A stretch of 58,090 nt of DNA, taken from contig CAZMOK010000013.1 of NCBI GenBank assembly GCA_964567785.1, forward strand, positions 1-58,090, written 5' to 3'. Below the pieces are notes generated by a model. That model saw only the letters and a program-made list of their open reading frames with translations, was not told where the DNA came from and did not search any database. Shown here piece after piece: positions 16,254-23,968 of the stretch. This DNA comes from CAZMOK01 sp964567785 (GTDB lineage Bacteria; Bacteroidota; Bacteroidia; Bacteroidales; JAGOPY01). Each line of letters opens with the position of its first letter. Position 1 is the stretch's first letter. A program made the translations under genes and the position numbers.

Positions 16254-18968
16254 ATGAAAAATAAATCCTTAAAACTTGCAGAGATCATCAGGGACTACCC
16301 ATATTTTGAGGAGAACCAGGTCCTCACCGATGATCAGCTCAATACCGTGGTCGGTTACCTTGATCAGCAAAACCGCCTTACAAGGAGGAACCTGCATGGT
16401 TACGGCACTGTCTGCGGCCTTGAAGTTGCATTCAGTAGCAATACCATCCATATCTCAAAAGGTTGCGGTCTTACAACCGACGGGGATCTCCTGGAAATTT
16501 CGAAAAATTCTTCATATACCAGCTTCAGGGAGTTTAAGGATGAGAATGCAAAATACAAGTTCTTTGAAGGGATCACAGTATATGAGCTGTTTTCGGAGGA
16601 TGACAAGATACCCAAGGATGCCAGGAAACTCAGCACCTTCAAGAAATATACAGAGCAACGGCTCGAAGACCAGGCCCTGCTGCTCTACCTCGAAAGCTAT
16701 TACTTCGACCCGGATATCTGCACAGGCGGTGATTGCGACAACAAAGGCCAGAACCAGGTAAACCGGCTGAGGCCCATTCTGATCCCAAAGGAATATATAG
16801 AAAAGAGAGGCGCCGTTTTCTCCCCGGCAAAGAAGTATTTCCAGCTCAACCATGTCTATGTTCAAAGGCTGAAACTTAACGCAGGCTCGATCGATGATTT
16901 CGACAAGCTGGCTTCGGCATACCTGGGCCTGGTCAAAAAAACGGGGAAACAGTTCTCGGAAGCCCTTTCGGAGGCTTTCAAACAATTACAGCCCGCCCTT
17001 GTGAAGGGGTTTGGCAATATCAATCCTGTGAAGGTATGGATACAGAAACTTGAATCGATCATTTCGAAAGCACAATCAGACAAGCTTTTTTCACAACCTG
17101 TTTATGACCTGATGACTGACCTTTCACTGGCTTATAATGAGTTCATCGAATCGGTTTACCACTGGGAGGAAGAGTGCCTGCCTGATATCCAGGAGAGCCC
17201 GAAACACCTGCTGATAGGTGATGCGACGGCCTCTGTCAACGACAGGGTTGACCCTTACAGGCAGGAGTTTGTGGCATCACCGGCGCTCCGTAAAACAGAT
17301 GACAAGCACAGCCGGATGGCCTACCTTTTTAACAGGATAGGTAAGCTTATCCTCTCGTTCCAGGGACCTGAGGAGAATGAACTGAGGATTACACCGTCGA
17401 AGATCAACGGCCTGCTGGGTGAAAAAGCGATCCCTTATTACTATAAAGTTACAAATTCCTTCAGTGAAGCCTGGGATTACAACAAGAACGTTCGCGGCCG
17501 CAGTGATGAAATACTATCGTACCATGCAAGGAACTATTCCGATAATCCTGCCATTATCAATGCCATAGATTATCATTGGGACGGGAACGACATGCTCCGC
17601 ATTGAGGGGCATATCGGGATGAACTTCAAAACAGCCCTGGAAAAGGTTGAAAAGATGATAAATGAAGACAACCTTCCGATCAGGGTTATGCCCTTGCTCA
17701 TCGAGCATGATCCGAAGAGCGTGTGGATCTTCCCCAAGTATAAATATTATGGGATGGAGATCCTCCACAAGCTTTACCGTGATGAACTGGTACATAACCT
17801 CAACGACCTGAAGAAATTCAGCCTGGAGCTCAACGATAAGGTACAGAAGGCCGATGATGAGGAGCTGCCACCTGTCGACATTGAATCCAACACCCTGTCG
17901 ATGAAAGAGTTTTCGCAGCAGCAAACCCAACTGGTAAACCAGAAGGTGGACGACACCAAAAGCTTTCTTGCTTCCTCTATAGTTGATTTCGATGCCGACA
18001 GTTTCGAAAGCAAGTACAAGGATGTTGTGAACCAGAGTGCTGCTTTCAATAAGGGTATCAAAGGGGTGACCTTTTCATCTGCCTTTACCCCGCTGGATAA
18101 GACTGTGAACAATATTAATTTTTCAAAACTGAAATGGATAAGGGACCTGGTAAACAAGAGGGAGGATAAAGTAAAGGAAAGAGGCATACTGGAAGAGTTC
18201 CTCAAGGAGCATCCCGGTCTGGAACATAAGGGCGGTGTGCCTGTAGGAGGCACTTTCATTATGGTGTTTTCATCGTCCAACAATAAGGTTGTTGCCGATT
18301 TCTGCCTGCCGTATATGTATTATGACGAACCCGTTCAGGAGGTTCCCGAAGGTTCGGATGTTTCGGACGACAACCTTGTGTTCGAGTGGAAATTCAACAA
18401 CAAACTTATGGTTTACATCAATCAGAACTACCAGTTGAAAGGCCAGATACTTGAACTTGACAATAAGGTCAACCAGTTCCAGCTCGACCTGAATGCCCAG
18501 TCAACGAACCTGTCGTCGTACCAGGGCAGCATCAATACCCTGATCCAGACGTTGCCCTCATATACCTGGTCAGGTCTGACAGGGTTTACCCCGGGAGACC
18601 TGCAATTCGATGATGCCTCTATTGCAAAGAATGCAGAGGTGATGAAGGAAATGGAAGGGTACAGGGATTACCTGGTGAACAAGAAAAATGCGGGTAAGGC
18701 TACGGAAGCGGAAGTGGCCATGATAGACGATATGGAAGAAGTGATGGCAGGGGTTATAGAGGACACGCTTGAGAAAACTGCCGGAAAGGAAGGCGACCTC
18801 AAGATTGGCGGCGGCGAAGCAAAAGTTATGGAGATGGCTGTCAATGCCTTCAATAAAATAGGCAAGGATTCAGCCAGGAACCGGATCATGAACAAGGTGA
18901 ATACCATTAAAGGAGAGGCAGGGAATAAAACAAACCTGGTCAATACATTGAACCTCTTTAACATGTAA
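16254..18968 (+). CDS. eCIS protein of unknown function in the tail-fibre position
   Basis: A 904-aa protein with no signal peptide. Residues ~20-85 (VLTDDQLNTVVGYLDQQNRLTRRNLHGYGTVCGLEV, then CGLTTDGDLLEIS) form a recognisable module found in large proteins of Bacteroidota injection clusters. The middle is mixed alpha/beta. Residues ~715-775 are a predicted coiled coil (LKGQILELDNKVNQFQLDL), and the end is a Glu/Ala/Met-rich helical tail. In Afp/PVC this slot (afp13) holds the target-binding fibre, but no fibre knob or trimeric repeat is evident here. A baseplate collar, a cage around the spike or a target-binding role are all possible. The tape-measure gene starts 1 bp after its stop. Confidence 0.6.
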   Translation: MKNKSLKLAEIIRDYPYFEENQVLTDDQLNTVVGYLDQQNRLTRRNLHGYGTVCGLEVAFSSNTIHISKGCGLTTDGDLLEISKNSSYTSFREFKDENAKYKFFEGITVYELFSEDDKIPKDARKLSTFKKYTEQRLEDQALLLYLESYYFDPDICTGGDCDNKGQNQVNRLRPILIPKEYIEKRGAVFSPAKKYFQLNHVYVQRLKLNAGSIDDFDKLASAYLGLVKKTGKQFSEALSEAFKQLQPALVKGFGNINPVKVWIQKLESIISKAQSDKLFSQPVYDLMTDLSLAYNEFIESVYHWEEECLPDIQESPKHLLIGDATASVNDRVDPYRQEFVASPALRKTDDKHSRMAYLFNRIGKLILSFQGPEENELRITPSKINGLLGEKAIPYYYKVTNSFSEAWDYNKNVRGRSDEILSYHARNYSDNPAIINAIDYHWDGNDMLRIEGHIGMNFKTALEKVEKMINEDNLPIRVMPLLIEHDPKSVWIFPKYKYYGMEILHKLYRDELVHNLNDLKKFSLELNDKVQKADDEELPPVDIESNTLSMKEFSQQQTQLVNQKVDDTKSFLASSIVDFDADSFESKYKDVVNQSAAFNKGIKGVTFSSAFTPLDKTVNNINFSKLKWIRDLVNKREDKVKERGILEEFLKEHPGLEHKGGVPVGGTFIMVFSSSNNKVVADFCLPYMYYDEPVQEVPEGSDVSDDNLVFEWKFNNKLMVYINQNYQLKGQILELDNKVNQFQLDLNAQSTNLSSYQGSINTLIQTLPSYTWSGLTGFTPGDLQFDDASIAKNAEVMKEMEGYRDYLVNKKNAGKATEAEVAMIDDMEEVMAGVIEDTLEKTAGKEGDLKIGGGEAKVMEMAVNAFNKIGKDSARNRIMNKVNTIKGEAGNKTNLVNTLNLFNM

Positions 18969-18969
18969 T

Positions 18970-20460
18970 ATGGATGCCGGGGATCGGAGACATATTATCC
19001 AGAAGCAGGTGCTGGAGTTCCGGTGGGCTGAAGCCGGAAAAGGCCGGACAGCCCTTGACGACCTGAACGAAAAATTCGAAAATGAGATAAGGCCGGGGAT
19101 TGAAAAGGCTTTTGAAAGGATCGACAGTGAGGGGCAGGTCATAAGGCTCGAAAAAGTGGAGCTTGACATCGGAACTATTACCCGGGACCAGTATGAACAG
19201 GGATTTGGGGAACTTATTTCAGAAAAATTGTATGAACACCTGGAGGCGAAGATCCCCTTGCCGGAGAATGGTACTATACCAGAGGAGGATGAAGTGAAAG
19301 TTATTGCTGTAACTGCCTCCGATACAGATGTACTGGTCTTTTTCCTGGAGATGGGGTATTTTCCCTGGTGGTCGCCCTTCGATACAAATGAAGAGCTTAC
19401 CGGGAAGATCAGGGGCCTGATCAAAACCGGGGAGGAGGATTTCAGGAACAGGATGGATGTGGTGTTTACTGACCGGGATGCCACCATGCGCCTGGCCTCA
19501 AACGTACCGGCAACAGTTCTTGATGACCTGATCCGTTTTGTTTATCCTGAAATCAAATTCGGCCCTTCCAAATTGATCGAAGGAATAATCGCTTCTATGG
19601 GAAAAAGAAAAAATGCTGAAGGTGTTTTAGCGATCGGCAGAGGTTATGCAACCATGCTGGCACTTCTTTCTGCGGAAGCGAAAATAAAAACCGGGGAATT
19701 GATAATAAGATTGATAAGGGAAATGGTTCCGGCCCCTTTTGCAGGAGAAAGATCATTACCGGAATTGCTGGAAAGGTTGAAAAAACGGATTGAAACACAG
19801 GATATAAACGCTTCATCTGAATTGCGGGAGGCCCTGGGATCACTTGTTCGGCAGATCAGCGCAGGTCAGATCAAAATAAAGGAGTTGAAAGGGGAGGAGG
19901 TTGAAAAGAAGGAGACCAGGAAACAGAAGGAGGAGGAAGAGGAAAAGGTTTCGAAGGAACTGGAGAAGACAATGGTTGCCAATTCGGGCCTGGTGCTTCT
20001 GTGGCCCTATCTTGAGAAGCTATTTGAAGAATTGAAATACCTTGAGAAAAAGAGATTCAAGAGCGACAGGGAGATCAAAAGGGCGATTTTGCTGCTTGAC
20101 AACCTTGTTTACAGAAATGATGAAAGGGAAGAGCACCGGATGCTCCTGAATAAGATCATCTGTGGGGTGGGTACTGATTTCCTGGTCGACCTGGAATTAA
20201 AGCTGAAGAAAAAGGAGTTGGAGGAAGGGGAGAAGATGCTTGAACAATTCATAGATCATTGGAAGAAGCTCAAAAATACTTCACCTGATGGGTTGAGAGA
20301 AGCTTTCCTCAAACGAGAAGGGAGCCTGGACCCGGACGGCGAAAACTGGAAACTGACAGTGGAAAGGAAGTCGATAGATGTGCTTATGGGCGCCCTCCCT
20401 TTCCAGGTATCAATGATAAAACTGCCCTGGATGTCGAACATGATCTTTGTGGAATGGTAA
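18970..20460 (+). CDS. short contractile injection system tape-measure protein (Afp14-like)
   Basis: A 496-aa protein that keeps both conserved ends of the CIS tape-measure family. The N-terminus is HIIQKQVLEFRW and LNEKFENEIRPGIEKAFERI, then RLEKVELDIG. The C-terminus is LRVERK-like (LTVERKSIDVLMGALPFQV) followed by IKLPWMSNMIFVEW. The middle is strongly helical with a Lys/Glu-rich stretch around residues 295-335. Tape measures set tube and sheath length. This one is far shorter than those of Afp or PVC, so a short particle is expected, although length does not scale simply in all families. It overlaps the ATPase gene by 7 bp. Confidence 0.85.
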   Translation: MDAGDRRHIIQKQVLEFRWAEAGKGRTALDDLNEKFENEIRPGIEKAFERIDSEGQVIRLEKVELDIGTITRDQYEQGFGELISEKLYEHLEAKIPLPENGTIPEEDEVKVIAVTASDTDVLVFFLEMGYFPWWSPFDTNEELTGKIRGLIKTGEEDFRNRMDVVFTDRDATMRLASNVPATVLDDLIRFVYPEIKFGPSKLIEGIIASMGKRKNAEGVLAIGRGYATMLALLSAEAKIKTGELIIRLIREMVPAPFAGERSLPELLERLKKRIETQDINASSELREALGSLVRQISAGQIKIKELKGEEVEKKETRKQKEEEEEKVSKELEKTMVANSGLVLLWPYLEKLFEELKYLEKKRFKSDREIKRAILLLDNLVYRNDEREEHRMLLNKIICGVGTDFLVDLELKLKKKELEEGEKMLEQFIDHWKKLKNTSPDGLREAFLKREGSLDPDGENWKLTVERKSIDVLMGALPFQVSMIKLPWMSNMIFVEW

Positions 20461-21806
20461 CCGATAAGATAAAATACAATGCAGCCGACCTGGCCATCGA
20501 CCTTAAATGGTTTGCCGGATTGCTGGAAACACGTATCAGGGTGCATAAGACGGGCAAAACGGGGTCATCCGACATAGCTGCCTTTATGCCTCCCGACATA
20601 AGCAAGGGCAGGTCGGTTTACGCTGATTTTGTAAGGCATTATAAGCTGAAACCCGCTGAAAGGCTTTTCCTGCTGACAGCGATCATTCCTCATATTAAAC
20701 CTGAATTGCTGGATCCCCTCCTTACCGTAAACGAAAAATACGGACGGGGGTACACTGAATTTGGCGGATTGAAGGGGCGCCAGCACGGGGGTTTCCTCCC
20801 GACAGGTGAAACAGCCCTTTTCCTGGCTGCCGGTGAGGATCTTGAAAGCCGGTTTTCACTGATGAACCTTTTCAGCACTGAGCACTTCTTTTTCCATCAC
20901 AATATCCTGTCACTTGGTAAGGCGCCGGAAGGGGAGCCTTTCCTTAGCGGGGCGCTCTCAATTTCAAGGGAGTTGGTGGAATATTTTACCCTCGGTGTGG
21001 CACAAAAACCCGACCTCAGCCCGGAATTTCCTGCCAAAAGGATCACTACGAAGCTCGAATGGAATGACCTGGTGCTGGAAGATAAGGTGTTACGGCAGAT
21101 ACAGGAGATAAAAGTATGGCTCGATCACGGCAATACCCTCCTGTACGACTGGGAGATGGAGAAAAAGCTGCGGAAAGGCTACCGGTGCCTTTTCTACGGA
21201 CCTCCGGGCACAGGAAAGACCATGACTGCCTGTCTGCTGGGGAAGTATGCAAGCATGGATGTTTACAGGATAGACCTCTCACTGGTCGTTTCAAAATATA
21301 TTGGCGAAACTGAGAAAAACCTCTCGAAGGTCTTTAACCAGGCCGAGCACAAGAACTGGATTCTATTTTTTGATGAGGCCGATGCCCTGTTCGGGAAACG
21401 GACCGAAGTGGGCGACGCACACGACAGGTATGCCAACCAGGAGGTTTCCTACCTGTTGCAGAGGATCGAAAGCCACGACGGGGTGGTGCTGCTGGCATCC
21501 AATATGAAGGAGAATATGGATGATTCTTTTACCCGCAGGTTCGAGGCGATGATCCATTTCCCGATGCCCAAAAAGACACAAAGGAAACAATTATGGAAAC
21601 AGGGCTTTTCGGCCAGGGCTGTTATCGATAACGAAGTTGACCTGCTGGAGATAGCTGAAAAGTTCGACCTCTCGGGCGGGGCAATTATGAACGTGATCTC
21701 TTATGCTTCACTGCGGGCATTGAACAATAAGGGTAACCTGATCAGGAAAGAGTACCTTGTTGAAGGGATAAGGAAGGAGTATGATAAAGAGGGAAGGACG
21801 GTTTAA
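20454..21806 (+). CDS. AAA+ ATPase of the eCIS operon (Afp15-like)
   Basis: A 450-aa AAA+ protein. Walker A is GPPGTGKT at residues 249-256, Walker B is LFFDEADALFG with Asp307-Glu308, sensor-like LLASNMKENMDDSF follows, and the arginine-finger region is FTRRFE. The N-terminal ~230 residues are a family-specific domain (DLKWFAGLLETRI; LSRELV-like segments). Afp15-type ATPases are needed for particle assembly and may help load or mature cargo. They are not recycling ATPases like ClpV, which fits a released particle. It is the last structural gene; a heptamer repeat tract begins right after its stop. Confidence 0.92.
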   Translation: MVTDKIKYNAADLAIDLKWFAGLLETRIRVHKTGKTGSSDIAAFMPPDISKGRSVYADFVRHYKLKPAERLFLLTAIIPHIKPELLDPLLTVNEKYGRGYTEFGGLKGRQHGGFLPTGETALFLAAGEDLESRFSLMNLFSTEHFFFHHNILSLGKAPEGEPFLSGALSISRELVEYFTLGVAQKPDLSPEFPAKRITTKLEWNDLVLEDKVLRQIQEIKVWLDHGNTLLYDWEMEKKLRKGYRCLFYGPPGTGKTMTACLLGKYASMDVYRIDLSLVVSKYIGETEKNLSKVFNQAEHKNWILFFDEADALFGKRTEVGDAHDRYANQEVSYLLQRIESHDGVVLLASNMKENMDDSFTRRFEAMIHFPMPKKTQRKQLWKQGFSARAVIDNEVDLLEIAEKFDLSGGAIMNVISYASLRALNNKGNLIRKEYLVEGIRKEYDKEGRTV

Positions 21807-21820
21807 TTAATAATTAATAA

Positions 21821-21883
21821 TGAACAATGAACAATGAACAATGAACAATGAGCAACGAACAATGAACAATGAGCAATGAAGAA
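21821..21883 (+). repeat. tandem TGAACAA heptamer tract, 9 units
   Basis: Nine 7-bp units read TGAACAA (x4), TGAGCAA, CGAACAA, TGAACAA, TGAGCAA, TGAAGAA, starting 15 bp after the ATPase stop codon. The flank is AATTAATAATTAATAA. Related tracts occur at 28217-28245, 42502-42527 and 58048-58088, always outside genes or at gene ends. These look like dispersed simple repeats prone to slippage; a transcription-end or length-variation role is speculative. Confidence 0.85.
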
Positions 21884-21972
21884 TTAGGGGAACTTGAAGG
21901 GTGTGTTTCTTGGGATTTGTGGAATTATTAATGTTTGTATGATGTTGGTTATAAGCGATCTGTGAAAAAATA

Positions 21973-21991
21973 ATTCGTGCATTCGTGGCTT
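21973..21991 (-). repeat. right arm of 19-bp inverted repeat flanking the eCIS structural genes
   Basis: ATTCGTGCATTCGTGGCTT, the exact reverse complement of 2773-2791. The pair encloses all structural genes but not the DUF4157 gene, which starts at 22081. No target-site duplication or transposase accompanies it. Confidence 0.6.
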
Positions 21992-22080
21992 TAATAATTC
22001 TTCGGAGCGGGTGCAGTAATGAATGTTTTTAAAGCTTTGTGATTAATGAAACATAATTTACAATATCAATTCTTAATATA

Positions 22081-23835
22081 ATGAAATCAGTTGATCAGCA
22101 ACATAGACCGGAAAAGGGGCCTTCACCGTCGGCGGAGGCCCTCAGGAAGAAGAACATTCAGGCAAACCTTAAGGTGAGTGAGCCGGGTGATCCGTATGAA
22201 AAAGAGGCGGATGCCATTGCTGATAAGGTAGTATCAGACGATAATGCTGAAAACACTCCGGGAGCATCTCTCTCCATATCACGTTTAGTGCAGAGGCAGG
22301 AAGAAGAAGAGGAGGAAATGCAGATGAAGTCCTGGGTGATGAGGCAGGCAGAAGAAGAGGAGGAGGAAGAAATGATGCAGCCTAAAGGCGAAAATGAGGC
22401 AAACACCGCCCACTCATGGATAAGCCGGCAGTTGAAGAATAACAGTGGGGGCGCCCCGTTGCCGGGTGGAACAAAAAGCTTTATGGAAAGCCGTATCGGG
22501 GCCGATTTCAGTGATGTCAGGGTTCATGCTGATGATAAAGCTGCAGAAATGAATGATGCTCTGAATGCCCGGGCCTTCACAAACAGGAATAATATCTATT
22601 TCAACCGTGGACAATTCGAAACTTCCACCCTTGAAGGAAAACATCTCCTGGCCCATGAGCTGACCCATGTGGTGCAGCAGGGATCGGCATTGCGCAGGCA
22701 GGTGCAAGAAGAGGAAGAAATGATGCAGACAAATACAGGTGATAATGTGATCCAGCGGGATGAACAGGTGCCTGAAGGGGGAGAGGAGACCGAGGCGCCG
22801 GCATCGGAACAGGTTGAGGATACAGAAGCAGAGGTAACCACTGAGCCGGAAGCAACCGGCACTACCGATCCTGTAACCGGATTTATCGCCGATCTTATAG
22901 AAGACCAGTTATCGGATTCCTCCCTGAGGGGACATCTCAGCAGCCTTGGAGACACCCTGGAAGAGCTTGCGGAAGAGGATGTGCGCCAGTTGCAGGAATT
23001 GCCCGGGGATGCAGGCCGCAGGCTGGCTGCCTTGCACGTTTCGGAAGCTTTTGAGATCACTGCCAGGCAGATCCTTGCCGATCCAGAACTGAGGAACCTC
23101 CGTGAGCAGATCGTGAGCAGGGTAAGGGAAAATCCGGAGCTGGCCCTCGCCTCTGCACTTGCAGCGATACTGGTTGCTGCCCTGGCTGATGTTGACCTGG
23201 AGCATGAAGATGAGTTTGAGCTCGGACAGGGTTTTACAATCGGAGGGGCGTTTGATTTTGGCTCTGTGCAAAGCATTGAGTTCAACAAGCTTGAGCTTTA
23301 TGCGCAATACGCCAACGACCATTTCCGCACCCGGATAACCAACACCCTGGAAACGGATGAAGAATCCGGTGATCTCACCTATACAGCACGGGGAGATTTC
23401 AGGATTGGCGATGAGCTTGGCAATATTGCCGGGAGGATATCTATCAATTCTGAAGGGGAGATTGTACTGCACGGCTCAATTACTTCGGGTTATGAGCTGG
23501 GCGGAGACAACCAGTTGCTGTTCACAGCCGGCCTTGAGCATTCATTTGCCGGGGATGAAACGATCTTCAGCCCGGAGGTAAGTGGCAGGTTCGACATTGG
23601 TTCAGGGTATCACCTGAGGTTAGGTGGCGGGGCTGAGCTAACTTCCGGCAGCGGCTTGACCGGCCTGACGGGTTTCCTGCAGGTTGAGAGTGATTACCTG
23701 ATGCTGAGAATTGATGGCACCATGAGCGGACTTGAGCAGCAACAGGCTATTCTTCCGCCTGCGGTCCCAGAGGCTGGCGGAGAGCCGGTGCAGGATATGA
23801 GGGTGCAGGGTACGTTGGTTGTGCCGCTCTGGTAG
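22081..23835 (+). CDS. DUF4157 (eCIS core) protein, probable injected cargo
   Basis: A 584-aa protein without a signal peptide. Residues ~20-65 hold the family leader (LKVSEPGDPYEKEADAIADKV). Residues ~70-105 and 206-217 hold acidic repeats of form RQxEEEEEMMQ. Residues ~130-203 are DUF4157, with the zinc-peptidase-like motif HELTH at 192-196 (LLAHELTHVVQQG) and RVHAD. A Pro/Glu/Thr-rich linker (~230-285) leads to a helical region and a hydrophobic helix (~353-369, ALASALAAILVAALA). The last ~210 residues are a run of short alternating beta strands rich in Gly and aromatics, beta-barrel-like. DUF4157 is strongly associated with eCIS and often precedes effector domains. It lies 274 bp after the ATPase gene, so it may have separate control. 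The barrel could be a pore; this is inference. Confidence 0.78.
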   Translation: MKSVDQQHRPEKGPSPSAEALRKKNIQANLKVSEPGDPYEKEADAIADKVVSDDNAENTPGASLSISRLVQRQEEEEEEMQMKSWVMRQAEEEEEEEMMQPKGENEANTAHSWISRQLKNNSGGAPLPGGTKSFMESRIGADFSDVRVHADDKAAEMNDALNARAFTNRNNIYFNRGQFETSTLEGKHLLAHELTHVVQQGSALRRQVQEEEEMMQTNTGDNVIQRDEQVPEGGEETEAPASEQVEDTEAEVTTEPEATGTTDPVTGFIADLIEDQLSDSSLRGHLSSLGDTLEELAEEDVRQLQELPGDAGRRLAALHVSEAFEITARQILADPELRNLREQIVSRVRENPELALASALAAILVAALADVDLEHEDEFELGQGFTIGGAFDFGSVQSIEFNKLELYAQYANDHFRTRITNTLETDEESGDLTYTARGDFRIGDELGNIAGRISINSEGEIVLHGSITSGYELGGDNQLLFTAGLEHSFAGDETIFSPEVSGRFDIGSGYHLRLGGGAELTSGSGLTGLTGFLQVESDYLMLRIDGTMSGLEQQQAILPPAVPEAGGEPVQDMRVQGTLVVPLW

Positions 23836-23854
23836 AGACGACGTCTCATTTTTT
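23835..23854 (+). terminator. weak hairpin with T-run after the DUF4157 gene
   Basis: GAGAC, loop GAC, GTCTC, then A and six T. The 5-bp stem overlaps the last base of the stop codon. It would be a weak intrinsic terminator for the injection-system transcript. The same 13 bases (AGAGACGACGTCT) recur at 23921-23933. Confidence 0.4.
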
Positions 23855-23886
23855 GCAATAAATTTTTATCAAAAAATGCTTACTGC

Positions 23887-23917
23887 TTGATTTTCAGAGG
23901 GAACTTCACGATCTTTG
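23887..23917 (+). promoter_or_regulatory. possible promoter of the secreted esterase gene
   Basis: TTG at 23887-23889, a 20-bp spacer and GATCTTTG at 23910-23917 give one mismatch to TAnnTTTG. If used, transcription would begin close to 23924, the first base of the perfect hairpin that follows. Confidence 0.35.
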
Positions 23918-23923
23918 GTCAGA

Positions 23924-23952
23924 GACGACGTCTGAAAAAATCAGACGTCGTC
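23924..23952 (+). promoter_or_regulatory. perfect 12-bp hairpin in the esterase leader
   Basis: GACGACGTCTGA, loop AAAAA, TCAGACGTCGTC. The stem is perfect and lies 16 bp upstream of the ATG at 23969. It could act as an mRNA-stabilising 5' hairpin, a protein-binding palindrome or a bidirectional terminator. It lacks a long T-run downstream. Confidence 0.6.
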
Positions 23953-23968
23953 CCCAGACAAAAATTAA

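Noticed and set aside
3101..21806. The locus as a type VI secretion system
   Set aside because: The tube, sheath, spike and PAAR genes fit, but there are no membrane-complex genes and no ClpV-type ATPase. The DUF4255, DUF5908, LysM and tape-measure genes are eCIS hallmarks.
21821..21883. The heptamer tract as a CRISPR array
   Set aside because: Units are 7 bp, contiguous and without spacers.
3101..23835. The locus as a contractile-tailed prophage or R-type bacteriocin
   Set aside because: No head, portal, terminase, integrase, holin or lysin gene is present, and DUF4255, the Afp15-type ATPase and DUF4157 are not phage genes.
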